DNA of 64,000 bases from Stomoxys calcitrans (taxonomy: Eukaryota; Arthropoda; Insecta; Diptera; Muscidae), in the NCBI RefSeq assembly GCF_963082655.1, contig NC_081553.1, positions 63,416,311 through 63,480,310 on the forward strand. The letters are read 5' to 3'. Below the pieces are notes generated by a model. The model had not been told where the DNA came from. It saw only the letters and a list, made by a program, of their open reading frames with translations, and searched no databases. Shown here piece after piece: positions 22,430 to 33,589 of this stretch (position 1 is the first letter of the stretch; each line of letters opens with the position of its first letter). The position numbers were made by a program, and so were the translations under genes.

Positions 22430-24112
22430 TTTCGTCTATAATTTTTGACTTAATCAGGGGAGTTATGCAACACCAAAGGCCTACAGGCCTATAAGCCTTA
22501 CGTCATTTCTACTCAAAACCATGGAACGCATTGTGGATACCATGATAAAGAGTAAGACATCCAGCGATCTGCTTAAATACAAACATCATCATCAAACATC
22601 AAACGGTGGAGAAGGCCCTGCCCGAGGTTGTGTATAGAATAGAAGAATCTTTCGATGCCAAGACGTACACATTGGCGGTTTGCATTAACATCGAGGGGGC
22701 TAAATTGCGGGTCCCATAACATAAATATAAGGCAGAAAGTGGCACAGGGCACGCCACAGTGGTCCATTTTATCGCCACTCCTTTGGGTGATCACCATGAA
22801 TAACCTATTACGGATGCTAACTGAAGAGGGATTTGAATCTATCTGCTATGCAGACGATACTATAATACTTCTTAGGGGTAAGGATACTAACCAGCTATGC
22901 AGAAGGGCCGAAAGGGTCTTGCATATGGCATATGGCTGGGCTAAACCCAGTGGTCTCAATGTTAACCCAGAAATATGCCTGTTCACGAGGAAGACGAAAA
23001 TGGGTCAATTTGACGCGCCACGTTTCTTCAATAAAACGATTTCGATAACTAACAAGGTCAAATACTTAGGAGTGATCTTGGATAGGATGTGGATGTGTTA
23101 ATTGGATGTGTCACATTCAGCAGCGTACTGAGAACGCTTCAGACTTGTTGAGGTATGCGATACAGACCTCAACAAGTCTCGGTCCTCGGTTACCAGCAGC
23201 CTCATCCAATCTACCAATCTTCCTGTCGGTGGTTGAAAGATTGGGATTACATTCCCTTAGTCTTCCATGTATCGATTCAGGATCTGAGGAAATCCCTAGT
23301 ATCCAAGCATGCCCCATTGGTCGAGAAGGAATATCTTCTTTCTAGACTCAATCTAGTGCTATACCTGGCCAGATCTCATCAATCTTTTTTTTCTAGCGCA
23401 CAACGATACATTTCATTTGAGCGTTGATTCCCGAAGGCAATTAGTCTGTAGACGGTTGTTAGGCACTATCTAGACGGGCAGTAGGCTCGAAATGGGGCCT
23501 GAATCCGAGGACTGGCTACACAGAAGCGTATGAGCAGTCTACCAAACTACTTACGCCTCAATAGTTTGGTGGACTGCTACGGAGAAAAAGTGCAACCTTA
23601 GGACCATACAACTAGTTCAGAGAACATGCTGTATGGCCAAAGGCGAAGCGATGAGGACTACGCCCACTAGGGCACTGGAGCCTTTACTAAATATCCGACC
23701 AATACATACAGATTAAGTGTGAGTCAGCCACTGCGCCTATGAGACTTAAGACGATGGTAGAATGGATTGAGGATGGGAGCAGCTCATACCATTGCGGTAT
23801 AATCGAAGCAACGATAGGAAACCTGGAAGGAAGAGAAGAGGTTTCCGATCGGGTACCTGAGACAACACTTGCGAATGAGTGCGAAGCACTGCTGCCAGCG
23901 GCACAGTCTTGGATTGAAGGAACCCTAGTATTGCCGTCTGGAAGATCATGTTACACGTATAGATCAAAGCTAGAGGACAGAGTGGGCCTGGGGGTCTACA
24001 TTGAGAACCCAAGGACAGAAATCTGTTTTAGACTGCCTGACCATAATACGGTCCTGCAGGCAGAGATCCAGGCCATCACGCAATGCGTGAGGTGGTGTGG
24101 TACTAACACGAA
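22430..24112 (+). pseudogene. RNase H-bearing LINE, RT to RNase H (LINE copy C)
   Basis: It starts in RT ('FLLKTMERIVDTMIK', 'SSDLLKYK'). Palm motif A is degraded to 'LAVCINIEGA', where Asp is expected in place of Asn. The sequence then jumps by internal deletion to 'NINIRQKVAQGTPQWSILSP' (PQGG changed to PQWS) and 'ESICYADDTIILLRG' with YADD intact (frame 22655-23101). After frame breaks, 23739-24188 holds the linker and RNase H. There the catalytic motif YTDGSK reads YTYRSK (residues 72-77), while the QAE Glu is kept. The copy ends abruptly at 24112, where F2 sequence in the opposite orientation begins. It is I/LOA/R1-like and non-functional. 'QLVQRTCCMAKG'-type sequence near 23610 aligns with copy D. 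Confidence 0.88.
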
Positions 24113-25068
24113 GTCGTCCGTCCATCCGTCCGTCTTTCGAAAGCGTAAAGCTAGGCGGTTGAAATTTTGCACTAATACATCTTATTAGTGTAGGTCAGTT
24201 GGGATTCTAAATGGGTCAAATCTGTCCATGTTTTGATGTAGCTGCCATATAAACGGATCTTGGTTCTTGACTTCTTGAGCCTCTAGAGGGCGCAATTCTT
24301 GTTCGATTTGACTGAAATTTTGCACGTGGTGTTTTGGTATCATTGCCAACAACTGCGCTAAGTATGATTCAAATAGGCCCATGTTTTGATATAGCTGCCA
24401 TATAAATCGATCTTGGGTCTTGACTTCTTGCGCCTCTAGAGGGCTCAATTTTTGTCCAATTTGACTAAAATTTAGCACGTAGTGTTTTGGTATCTTTTCC
24501 AATAATTGTGTTAAGTATGATTCAAATCGGTGCATCATCTGGTATAGCTGTCATATAAACCGATCTGGGATCTTGACTTCTTGCGCCTCTAGAGGGCGCA
24601 ATTCTCATCTGATTTGGCTGAAATTTTGCATAAGGTGTTTCGTTAAGACTTCCAATAACTGTTCTAAGTAAGGCGCAAATCGGTACATAACCTGATACAG
24701 CTGCCATATAAACCGATCTGGGATCTTGACTTCTTGAGCCTCTAGAGGGCGTAATTCTCATACGATTTGGAAGAAATTTTGTGCAACGACTTCTCTCATG
24801 ACCTTCAACATACGTGTCTAATATGGTCTGAATCAATCAATAGCTTGCTACAGCTCCCATATAGACCGATCTCCAGATTGCGCTTCTTGAGCCCCTACAA
24901 GGCGCAATTCTTATCCGAATGAACTGAAATATTACACAATAGCATATTCTTATTCATTATTCCTTGTTTGCCTAAAAACAGATACTGCGCATAGAACTCG
25001 ACAAATACGATCCATGCTTGAGGGTATATAAGATTCGGCCCGGCCGAACTTAGCACACTCTTACTTCT
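24113..25068 (-). repeat. F2 element, minus strand
   Basis: The right module ('gtccgtccatccgtccgtc') lies at 24113-24180. Four internal units ('agctgccatataaaccgatc') follow with spacings near 150-165 bp, and the left end ends at 'ggcccggccgaa' with the palindrome at about 25033-25047. The right terminus (ATGGTGGAGGG) is missing, so the copy is truncated at the LINE C boundary. Two antisense frames of 117 and 104 codons are repeat-derived. Confidence 0.75.
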
Positions 25069-25079
25069 TTTTCCTACCT

Positions 25080-26970
25080 TCTAACTCAATCTAAAAGTCT
25101 CTCAATTCTATCATTTCTACGTGTTTCGCATATCATCTTCAAAAGCAAAATTTTGTTATTACAATTTAAACGGCTTTCATTTTTATCCCGAAAAAAAGCC
25201 TTTAAGTTTCTTTCTTCGACATTATTTGCAGTTTTCCATTTGCAACATTTCCCTGCGACTATAGTACTTGTGCATGGTCCCACATTGTATATGTATAATT
25301 ATTTATTACATTAAAAATAATTTTGTATTCCATCCGCGGGATTTTATTTTCGTTTCTCCCTTCTGCTTCATAAATTCGCATATTTTTTCAAGGCGCGGAA
25401 ACAAGCCAAGCCATTGTCCTTTGCGTAGCCATTTTCCGCAGACAAACCACACAAGGACTCTAGTCCTTGCTATAAGAGCTGTAGCTTTTTATTTCTTCCA
25501 ACTTATTCATATCGTTAGTGAAGCTTCAAATTGTAAAGGATGTAAAGGACTTCTTGGTAGATGAATGCCATTACAGAGTTGGTGGTGGTGCTATTAAGAA
25601 TGATTGAGAAGGTGGGGAGGTTTGCACAATCCTTGCATTGCTCATGGCGCTTCATGGCAAGGAGTTTCTTAAGTCTTTTGCAGTAAATCTCCTCAATGTG
25701 CAACACCGAAGCGATCAGAAAAACATTGTTGAAATGTTCTCATCTCATGCATATGAAATTAGTTTAAAGATTAAATAAAATACAGTAACAGAAGATTGTA
25801 TTTCTGTTTTGGTTGTTGCTGTTGCTGTTGCCTTACACGAATTCCATACAAATGTAATGAGAGTTATTGTTATAAGAGGCTTAAGGATGAGAAAAGAAGA
25901 AAAGTTGGAGGATTTGTTTTTTTGGGTTTAAGATATTTTGACAATTAAAAAAGAAGTAAAAAATAAGTTTAAGATTATTGAATGATGGGGTGAAGAAAAT
26001 GCTTTTTTTGTTTAGCAAATCATGATGCAGAAGTTGCCATGTTTTTTGGACGGCTGGATCAATGCTATATCCTTCAACTATAACCCATTCCAAAAACTTG
26101 GCCTCCTATTCCCCTCACTGGTCTCCTCATTAACCTCCTTTCGCACACACACACACACTCATCTGCAGTTTAGTAGTCATAATACCTTCAATCTTATTAC
26201 AATTAGCAGACCAAGTCATGCGTTATGCTCATATGTTCAAATCAAAACAAATCTCACCCTTTAAGCCCCATTGACATCCCCTACCACACACAAAGACCTC
26301 TTGCAGCCACTTCACTTCACTTCAATCCATCCCACCCCACTTCATATTGGGCCCAGGGCTCAATTACAAAATGAACAATTAATTAATTTGCTCATTTTCG
26401 ACTGACTTGAGGCACAAATAAATGTCATTTGCAAATCCTTGCCAGCAGATAGACTGAACGAATGAACGAACGAAGCCTTAATCGGCCAACAACGTCTAAC
26501 ACCACTGCCATGAATTTCTGTTAGCCACACTGACATTTCTATGCATCTGATGATGTAGACATTCAAGCGTAAATGAAACAACGTCTACCGCTGTAATAAA
26601 AATAAAAATTAATGACTGCATAGGGCATAAAAGACAGTTAACGAAGAGAACGATATCGAATGGAGCGTCAAGTGAAAGTTTCTTATGGTTGAAGGAAGAA
26701 GGATAATGTGAAGAGAGGGGTAAAAATAAAATCCCAAATAGTTATTCCACCTCAAACTCAACAAATGACGTACTTTTGTGGTAGTCATTAAAATCAGTTT
26801 TTATATTCAACTTGTACTAAGGCGCGAGTAAGTCACCCTGTATACCTGCGAAGTAATTCTTATAATTCCAGCCATGTAAAGGGATTGAAGTGAAGTACAC
26901 TGAGCATAAATGTTTAGAAATTTCAAAAGTTTTAGAACTGCAAAAGATTAGAATGTTGTCTGCAATGAAA
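25080..26970. other. No gene seen; unique sequence
   Basis: No recognised transposon or coding homology. A (CA)n microsatellite lies at 26143-26159 and GTTGCTGTTGCTG at about 25812-25830. 25881-26264 has opposing short frames without domains. It could be intronic. Confidence 0.5.
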
Positions 26971-26984
26971 GAAATTAGCTCAAG

Positions 26985-27415
26985 CAAATGCGGAATAAAC
27001 GGGGAGATTTGGAAGATTGGGAAGTTCGGCCGGATCGAATTTTCTGTACCCTCCACCATGCATCAAAAATTGCAAATTTTGCCCATGAACACTCACTAAG
27101 AAACAGGGACAAACTCCTCACATATCAATGAGTGCAGTACGATTCAAGTTTTAAGCTTAATGATAAAAGGCCTCTTTTTTATAGCCGACTCCGAACGGCG
27201 TACCGCAGTGCGACACCACTTTGGAGAGAAGTTTTACATGGCATAGGACCTCACAAATGTTGCCAGCATTAGGAGAGGAAAACCACCGCTGAAATTTTTT
27301 TTTTTATGGTCTCGCCAGGATTCGAAACCAGGCGTTTAGCGTCATAGGCGGACATATTAACCTCGGCGCTACGGTGGCCTCCACTATGCATCGCATTTGT
27401 TAAGTTCTTTGAATG
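26985..27415 (+). repeat. F2 left-end fragment carrying a nested SINE
   Basis: 'gttcggccggatcgaatttt' (a damaged palindrome) and 'ctgtaccctccaccatgcatc' style left-end sequence run to 27064. F2 resumes at 27380 with 'tccactatgcatcgcatttg'. The interruption is exactly the SINE at 27065-27379. The fragment ends near 27415, where a second F2 copy in the opposite orientation begins. Confidence 0.7.
27065..27379 (-). repeat. tRNA-derived SINE with target-site duplication
   Basis: Near full-length SINE on the minus strand. The tRNA-like head on the minus strand is 'ggccaccgtagcgccgagg' (A-box-like TAGCGCCGAGG, + positions 27361-27371), followed by 'tttcgaatcc' (B box, 27319-27329). A poly-T/A stretch at 27298-27306 separates head and body. 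The body includes 'gcagtgcgacaccac' and the tail 'gcccatgaacac'. It is flanked by 'tccaccatgcatc' (27052-27064) and 'tccactatgcatc' (27380-27392), a 13-bp direct repeat with one mismatch. This is the best-preserved SINE in the window. Confidence 0.88.
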
Positions 27416-28075
27416 ACTTTTTATACCCATCACCAAAGGATGGGGGTATACTAATCTAGTCATTCCGTTTATAACACCTCGAAATATTCGTCTAAGACCC
27501 CATAAAGTATATATATTCTTGATCGTCTCGACGTTCTGAGTCAATCTAGCCATGTCCATCCGTCCGCCCGTCTGTCGAAATCATGATAGAGTCGAACGCG
27601 TAAAGCTAGCCGCTTGAAATTTTGCACAGATACTAGTATAGATGTGGGTCGTTGGGGATTGTAAATGAGCCAATTCGGTTTAGCTTCAGATATAGCTCCC
27701 ATATAAACCGATCATCCGATTTGATTTCTTGAGCTCCTGAAAGCCGCAATTTGTCCAATTTGGATGAAATTTAGCATGTAGTGTTCTGTTAAGACTTCCA
27801 ACAACCAAATCGCTCTATAACCTGATATAGCTCCCATATAAACCGATCTCCCGATTTGACTTCTTGAGCCCCTGGAAGCCGCAAATTTTGTCCGCTTTGG
27901 ATGAAATTGTGCATGTAGTGTTCTGTTAAGACTTCCAACAACTCGATCTCCCGATTTGACTTCTTGAGCCCTTACAAACCGTAATTTTTGCCGATTTGGC
28001 TGTATTGGGCACGTGGTATTCTTTCATAACTTCCAAAAACTATGCCGAGTACGGTCCAAATCGGTCTTAATGGAT
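27416..28075 (-). repeat. F2 element, right end and internal units, minus strand
   Basis: The right terminus is 'tttttatacccatcacc' then 'aaaggatgggggtatac' with 'tccatccgtccgcccgtctgtc'. Internal units with 'tagctcccatataaaccgatc' follow. It is interrupted at about 28075 by the F4 array and resumes near 28640, so F4 appears to sit inside this F2 copy. Confidence 0.7.
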
Positions 28076-28640
28076 TTAAGGTAATTTTTTTTTTAAATTT
28101 TTGGTGGAGTCACGAATTAAGGCCCACTTCCCTCTACGACGCATAGTTAAGGAGGTATAGCCAATTTAAAGTTTTCATAGTGAAGTTTCGACTTTTGATG
28201 GATTGTAGGTCAATTTTATTTTAAATTTTTGGTGGAATCACGAATTAAGGCCCATTTCCCTCTACAATGCATAGTTTAGAAGATACAGCCAATTTAAAGT
28301 TTTCATAGTGAAATTTCGACTCTTGATGAATTGTAGGTTAATTTTTTGGTGGAATCACGAATTAAGGCCCATTTCCCTCTACGACGCATGGTTTAGGAGA
28401 TATAGCCAATTTAAAGTTTTCATAGTGACATTTCGACTTTTGAAGGATTAAGGTCAATTTTTTTTAATTTTTTTTTGGTGGAGTCACGATTTAAGGACCA
28501 TTTCCCTCTTCGACGAATAGTTTAGGAGATACAGCCAATTTAAAGGTTTCATAGTGAAATTTAAAGTTTTCATAGTGAAATTTCCATTTTTGATGGATTT
28601 TAGTTAAATTTTTTTAATTTTTGGGTGGAGTCACGAATAG
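28076..28640 (+). repeat. F4 tandem array, plus orientation
   Basis: Units are anchored on 'cacgaattaaggcccatttc' at 28111, 28239, 28356 and 28495 (spacings 128, 117 and 139 bp). They carry 'ctctacgacgcatag', 'agccaatttaaagttttcat' and T-runs. The array joins F2 sequence on both sides. Its reverse complement is the array at 29375-30125. Confidence 0.75.
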
Positions 28641-29015
28641 CTCCTATGTAAACCGATCGCCCGATTTGGCTTCTTGAGCATTTACATGCCGACATTTTTG
28701 TCCGATTTAGCTGAAATTTAGCATGTGGTGTTCTTTTAGAACTTCCAACAACTGTGTCAAGTACGGTTCAAATCGGTCTATAGCCTGATATAGCTCGTAT
28801 ATAAACCGATTGCCCCATTTGACTTCTTGAGCCCTTACAAGCCACAATTTTTGTCCGATTTGGCTAAAATTTTGCATGTAGTGTTTTGTTAAGACTTCCA
28901 GCAACTGTGCTAAATACGGTCCAAATCGGTCTTTAACCTGATATAGCACATATAAACTGATCTCCCGATTTCACTTCTTGAGCCCCTGGAAGCCGCAATT
29001 TTTGTCCGATTTAGC
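28641..29015 (-). repeat. F2 internal units, minus strand
   Basis: Continuation of the F2 copy interrupted by F4: units 'tataaaccgat' then 'cttcttgagccc' near 28661, 28801 and 28950. It stops at about 29015 at 'gtccgatttagcttcg', without the palindrome end. Confidence 0.65.
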
Positions 29016-29149
29016 TTCGTAGGCTACCGGTCGATTCGACGAGACTATGACCGACTTGCAGACTGACTACCTGACAATGGTGAAATTTGCGAACTGTAGG
29101 CTTCGTGTACTAATACCTACCCTGACTGCGTGACAGAAAGTACGTATTA

Positions 29150-29375
29150 GGTTTGGGGATTTTAATATCTTTACAGGTGGTAATGGAGCGGAATCCACCG
29201 TGCAGAACTTCAGATCGACGTCTTTTATCACGTGGGGGACAATTGCAGTATCTTTAAGGCGGAAATCTTTGCGATTGTCAATGCTGCAGAGTGAGTGCTG
29301 TCAAGAAGTATTGACCGATCAGGTAACCGAATTTATAGTGATAGTCAGACGACGCTTAAGGCTCTTCAAATCGAA
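29150..29375 (+). pseudogene. RNase H scrap of a non-LTR retrotransposon
   Basis: In one plus-strand frame the sequence reads 'DNCSIFKAEIFAIVNAAE' then 'IYSDSQTTLKALQIEI'. These are the second and third RNase H motifs (Glu in KAE, Asp in YSDSQ) in the right order and roughly the right spacing. A stop interrupts between them, and the first YTDGS motif is not clear. The sequence differs from LINE copies A-D (which have 'LTDSKM'), so it comes from a second RNase H LINE family. It lies between two opposed F4 arrays. Confidence 0.6.
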
Positions 29376-30125
29376 ATTTCACTTGGAAAACTTAAAATGG
29401 TTGTATCTCCTAAACTATTTGTCATAGAGGGAAGTAACTCCATCAAAAAATTCAGAATTCCATCGAAAATTCGTTACAAATCGAAAATCCATTACAAATC
29501 GAAATTTCACTTCCTAGTGCAAAATAGGCCTTAATTCCAGACTCCATCAAAAACTGCAGAATTTCATCGATAAACCATTACAAATCGAAATTTCACTTGT
29601 AAAACTTAAAATGTTTGTATCTCCTAAACTATGCATCCTAGAGGAAAATGGGTTTAACAATGTCTCCTAGAGAGAAATGAGCCCAAATTCGTGACTCCAT
29701 CAAAAACTTTAGAAATTCTTTTAAAATCCATTACAAATAAAAATTTCACTGGAAAACTTAAAATGGCTGTATCTCCTAAACTATGCGTCCTCCCTCTGAG
29801 TCTTGATTCGTGACTCCATCAAAAAATTCAGAATTTCATCAAAAATCTAAGTTTCGCTTGAAAAAGCTTAAAATGACTATATATCCTAAACCATCCGTCC
29901 TAGAGAGAAATGAGCCTTAATACATGTCTCTATCAAATAATTCAGAATTTCATCGAAAATCCACTACAAATCGAAATATCACTTGGAAAACTCAAAATGG
30001 TCGTATCTCCTAAACTATGTGTCCTAGAGGGAAATGGACCTTAATTCGTCCTAGAGGGAAATGGGCCTTAATTCGTGACTCCATCAAAAAATTCAGAATT
30101 TCACCGAAAATCACTTGGATAACTT
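29376..30125 (-). repeat. F4 tandem array, minus orientation
   Basis: Reverse-complement F4 units: 'tatctcctaaactatgcgtc', 'agagggaaatgggccttaat' and 'cgtgactccatcaaaaa' recur five to six times with unequal spacing. They form an imperfect inverted repeat with 28076-28640, separated by about 0.7 kb. Confidence 0.75.
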
Positions 30126-30130
30126 ATCAC

Positions 30131-30935
30131 TTACGTAAAAAAGCAGAATATTTTTTTTTGGAATGAAGATCATTCAGAAACATTGCAAGAGCTACCAATG
30201 CATTCAGAAAAAATCACAGTTTAGTGCGGTTTATGGGCTGGTTGCATCATTGGACCGTACTTCTTTAAAGATGATGCGAATCGTAACGTAACTGTGAATC
30301 TCACGATAGCGCTCACCATTTACAGTTACGTTACGCTTCGCATCATCTTTGAAGAAGTACGGACCAATGTTGCCACCAGCCTATAAACCGCATCAAACTG
30401 TGACTTTTTCTGGATGCATTGGTAGCTCTTGCAATGCTTCTGGCTGATCTTCATTCCAAAAAAAATATTCTGCTTATTTACGTACTCATTGATCCAAAAA
30501 TGAGTTTCGTCGCCCAATGAAAGAAGCGCGGGATAAACTTTCTCAGCAGAGCACGCTTGTTTTGCCCAAATTGCAAGAGCTTGACTTGCACGTCATGTGG
30601 TTTCAAAAAGACGGTGCCACAAGACACACAGCACGCGAAAAAATTAACTTATTGAGAGGAGATTTCGGTGAACATTTTATTTCACGTTCGGGACCGTTCA
30701 ATTGGTCACCTAGATCGTGCGATTTAAGGCCTTTAGACTATTTTTTGTGCGACTATCATAAAGTTCATGTCTATACAGGCAAGCCCGCTTCAATTGACGC
30801 ATTGGAAGACAACATTGAAGCATTGATTCGAGAGATACCCCATCATCAATCAATGATCAATGATTCCTCTCTAACTAAAAGAAAAAATTCAGTTGTCATT
30901 TTTTCATCCAAGCTTGATCCCCCATATATTTAAAG
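30131..30935 (+). pseudogene. DD41D mariner-like transposase remnant with internal inversion (copy 1)
   Basis: From about 30131 a plus-strand piece covers 'VNKQN' and 'IIGPYFFKDDANRNVTVN'. At about 30300 the same region follows in reverse complement to about 30530. The plus frame then resumes with the catalytic core in the open frame 30517-30933: 'LPKLQELDLHVMWFQKDGA' (second Asp, residue 32), 'NWSPRSCDL' and 'RPLDYFL' (Asp74). Exactly 41 residues lie between these Asp residues, the DD41D spacing of rosa-type Tc1/mariner elements. The first 16 or so codons of that open frame come from the inverted arm and are not native. It ends without a terminal repeat and is inactive. Confidence 0.82.
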
Positions 30936-30999
30936 CTCCCCTAATGGCATCATAAAATTCTATTATCCCTTAAAGGGCTCCAGACATGTTGAAACATCA

Positions 31000-31609
31000 C
31001 TTATTACCAAAATTCCTTTAACTTTTTGCACCTTAATTTTCCAGCGTCTGCAACCCTATTTCCAATTCATTTGCAGACATTGACCATTGATTATCCCTCT
31101 CCATGTAGTATGATGTTTGGTTTGGCACAAAAGGCGGTGAAATTTTTTATTTTCGTTTCCTAATGACTTGTGTTGAAGTGCAAATCTTTGTTTTGCCTGT
31201 AATTTACATGGAATACAGTTGCGGTACAAAATGTTCAACAAAAGAACACAGAGAGTGTTATAGCAACAGCAACAGATATACCACTCAAAAAGGAAAAAAT
31301 GCAACATAACAGAACACCAACACGCTAATCTACAAGGCAGGACATCAATGGCTGACTGTGGTATGAATGTGGCTGTGGCGCAATAATCTGCCGCTCATTA
31401 ATTGCAATTCATGACTTTGATGATTAACGACCCGTGCATCGAAACAGGTCTCTGCTGGATAATTTTGTTCCTTCAATAATTACGCGGATGTGGCAGCAAT
31501 GGCCATGCCCGGCCAGACTTGCGGCAGAGATGAGACAAATGAAACTAAAGACCAAGAAAAAGTACTTCGCAAATTGCAAGAAAAAATGGTTCCAAAAACA
31601 AAATAATAA
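31000..31609. other. No gene seen
   Basis: Unique AT-rich sequence with scattered CAACAG repeats (31263-31280). No homology recognised. Confidence 0.45.
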
Positions 31610-31900
31610 AAAGAAATTTTGGACCAATTTTTTATAGAAACAAAATTTTCTTTAGAAATTGAATTTTGAAAAAATTTCAAATTTTTTTTTTTATAGAAAA
31701 AAGTTTTGACAAAATTTTCTACAGAAGCAAATGTTTGACAAAACATTCCAGACAAAATAGTTTTTCTAAAACTAAATTTCTATAAAAAACAAAATTTTAA
31801 CTAACTTTCGACAAAATTTTCTAAAAAAATATTGACAAAATTTCTATATAAACAAAATTTTTAATAAATTTGCCATAGAAATGTGAAAACTTGATTCTAT
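31610..31900 (+). repeat. Decayed F1-like units
   Basis: Irregular 'gaaattttgaaaaaatttc', 'ttttgacaaaattttctac' and 'gacaaaatttctatata' copies of the 29-bp family with many indels. They end at 'tctatagaaatagg', where a TTAGG-like run begins (31906-31933). Confidence 0.6.
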
Positions 31901-31905
31901 AGAAA

Positions 31906-32300
31906 TAGGTTAGGTTAGGTTATGTTAGGTTGAGACGAGGGTGCACATATATATAAATTCAGGACAGGTCCCATGAGGCTGTCCCACCCCAAATGTATAC
32001 GTCCACATGTGCACCGAAGGGGATAATATGGGACTGAGGGGAAAGGTATTTGAAAGTCGAATACGAAACTTATATACAAATTGGGTTCAATTATTGGGGG
32101 TTCGACTCCAGCCTATAATTATGCCCCAAATGGAAATGTATACCATACAGGACAATATGGGATTCTAATGAAAGGTATTTAGAGTAAGGTTGCATTGGTT
32201 GGTTGATACTTAGAATGAGTTGCCCACCAAAGGTGAGTTCACTCGTAGGCCAGTGTGGCCCATTGTGGTACCCTAGAGACCGTAAGGGAAGCAAAAGAAG
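31906..32300 (+). repeat. Short TAGGT run and F3-like units
   Basis: 31906-31933 is an imperfect run of TAGGT/GTTAG units, about five copies. It is followed by F3-like sequence with anchors 'ggataatatgggactgagg' near 32020 and 'ggacaatatgggattctaatg' near 32151. Confidence 0.5.
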
Positions 32301-32322
32301 ATGTGAGACCTCAGACTAGAGG

Positions 32323-33012
32323 TTATACACGAATAAAAGAAAGACATGAGGAATGGAGAACCCGAGCGGGGGGTGAAGAAACGCCCGTCCCCATGCAAGC
32401 ACGTATGTACCTATGCCGGAGCTTATAGCACACCCCGTCGGAACCATCCTGTTCCTTCAAAAACGTCTGGAGACATACCAGAGGTATATTCGCAAGTTCA
32501 CCCAGATCATAGAAGAAACGGCTCCCCAGAAAGGAGAGTATACATCTCTGCAGACCCGGCCAAAAACATAACCATTGCTCGATAGTCTCATCCTCATAGA
32601 GGCAACTCCTACAGAAGTCATTGTGCGGTATTCCCATGCGCGCCGCCATGCGGCCTATGGCACAGTACCCGGTTTGAACCCCTGTTAAAGTACTCATCGA
32701 CCTCTTATCGAACGCCAGCAACTCCTTCGCCCTCCTCTGGTCGATGACTGGCCATAGCGCCTTTTCAGTCTGGCAACCATCCACCGAGTCCCACCCCGCC
32801 ACCGACGCCGCCCTGGCCAACCCCTTTACTGTGTTCAGTAGCTCTAAAAATTGCACGTAGGCAAGACCGATGACTGGTCCGCGCGGCGCAGACGAACCCC
32901 TCCTATTTAGAGTTGAATACGAATGACAATTATTTTCAAATTTGGACCACGTCAAAAGGAGACCGCAAACACTTAAGAGCGTAGCGAAAGACACCTGGCC
33001 AGCTACAATCAA
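32323..33012 (-). pseudogene. LINE polyprotein C-terminus, 229-codon open frame
   Basis: Minus-strand uninterrupted frame. Residues from about 75 on read 'QTEKALWPVIDQRRAKELLA', 'MSTLTGVQTGYCAIGRMAA' and 'DFCRSCLYEDETIEQWLCFW', then 'LANIPLVCLQTFLKEQ'. This is the usual end of RNase H-type LINEs: a conserved helix-rich block followed by a CxxC...H...C knuckle. Here the expected His and last Cys are Gln and Trp, so the knuckle is lost. The first 70 or so residues are less typical and may lie outside the native frame. No RT or RNase H domain is attached, so it is a 5'-truncated copy of a LINE distinct from copies A-D. Confidence 0.65.
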
Positions 33013-33124
33013 CGAAATTTGTTATTCAAAATAGCCAAATTGTTTGCTAAACAACATGATTGCTGTTTGAACAAACATAGGACTGTTGTTTTAGCAATGT
33101 TGTTGTTTTTGTTGTAACCACATT

Positions 33125-33500
33125 GACAAGGGGAGTCGGCGATCCTAGTCAAGCTCATGTAGTTGCTCACCTACATGAGCTCGTTCCGGTCTGGAACAGG
33201 GTTGCCATTGGTTATTTAAAGGCGCCAATAACTAGCCTTGTCATATCAAGCATCATAGCCACTCAGTATTTGTACGAGAGCCGGTGCCGACCGAACACTA
33301 ACCGAGATCCTCCGCTCGATACAGCTGATTGTCCGCGACTGCCGTTACAGCTACTCCGTATGGAGCATTCCACTATCCTCAACCTGTGAACGCGCCGGGT
33401 AGCTCACAGCTTAGTTTCTCGTGACAGCAAAGAAAACTACACAGATCGGCCCACAAAGTTCCAGCTTGTGTGATGCACACAGCTATCCCGTGTCGGATTA
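33125..33500 (+). repeat. F5 conserved dispersed block, copy 2
   Basis: It has the F5 core 'ccattggttatttaaaggcg' at 33205, then 'cagctgattgtccgcgactg', a 'gccgggtagctcacagctta' block and 'ttctcgtgacagc'. The last parts match copy 3 at 46180-46215. A 16-bp hairpin-like segment 'catgtagttgctcacctacatg' (split by a loop) lies at 33156-33177. The family is unidentified. Confidence 0.55.
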
Positions 33501-33589
33501 TTGAACTCGTATTACTGCTGAAGCGGAAAAAAAATTGTTGCTACTTCAGCAAATAAATTGCACTGCATTGATCCACTTTTTTCCGAAAA

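Noticed and set aside
24185..24836. Two 104-117 codon minus-strand frames with 'FIWQLYQNM' repeats
   Set aside because: They follow F2 internal units; similar frames occur in every F2 copy and have no independent support.
27319..27371. tRNA gene
   Set aside because: The A and B box-like sequences belong to a dispersed SINE with a body and tail. There is no complete cloverleaf with acceptor stem.
30517..30565. ATG at the start of the 138-codon transposase frame as a native start
   Set aside because: The first codons come from the inverted arm. The native protein extends upstream through the catalytic first Asp, which lies in another segment.
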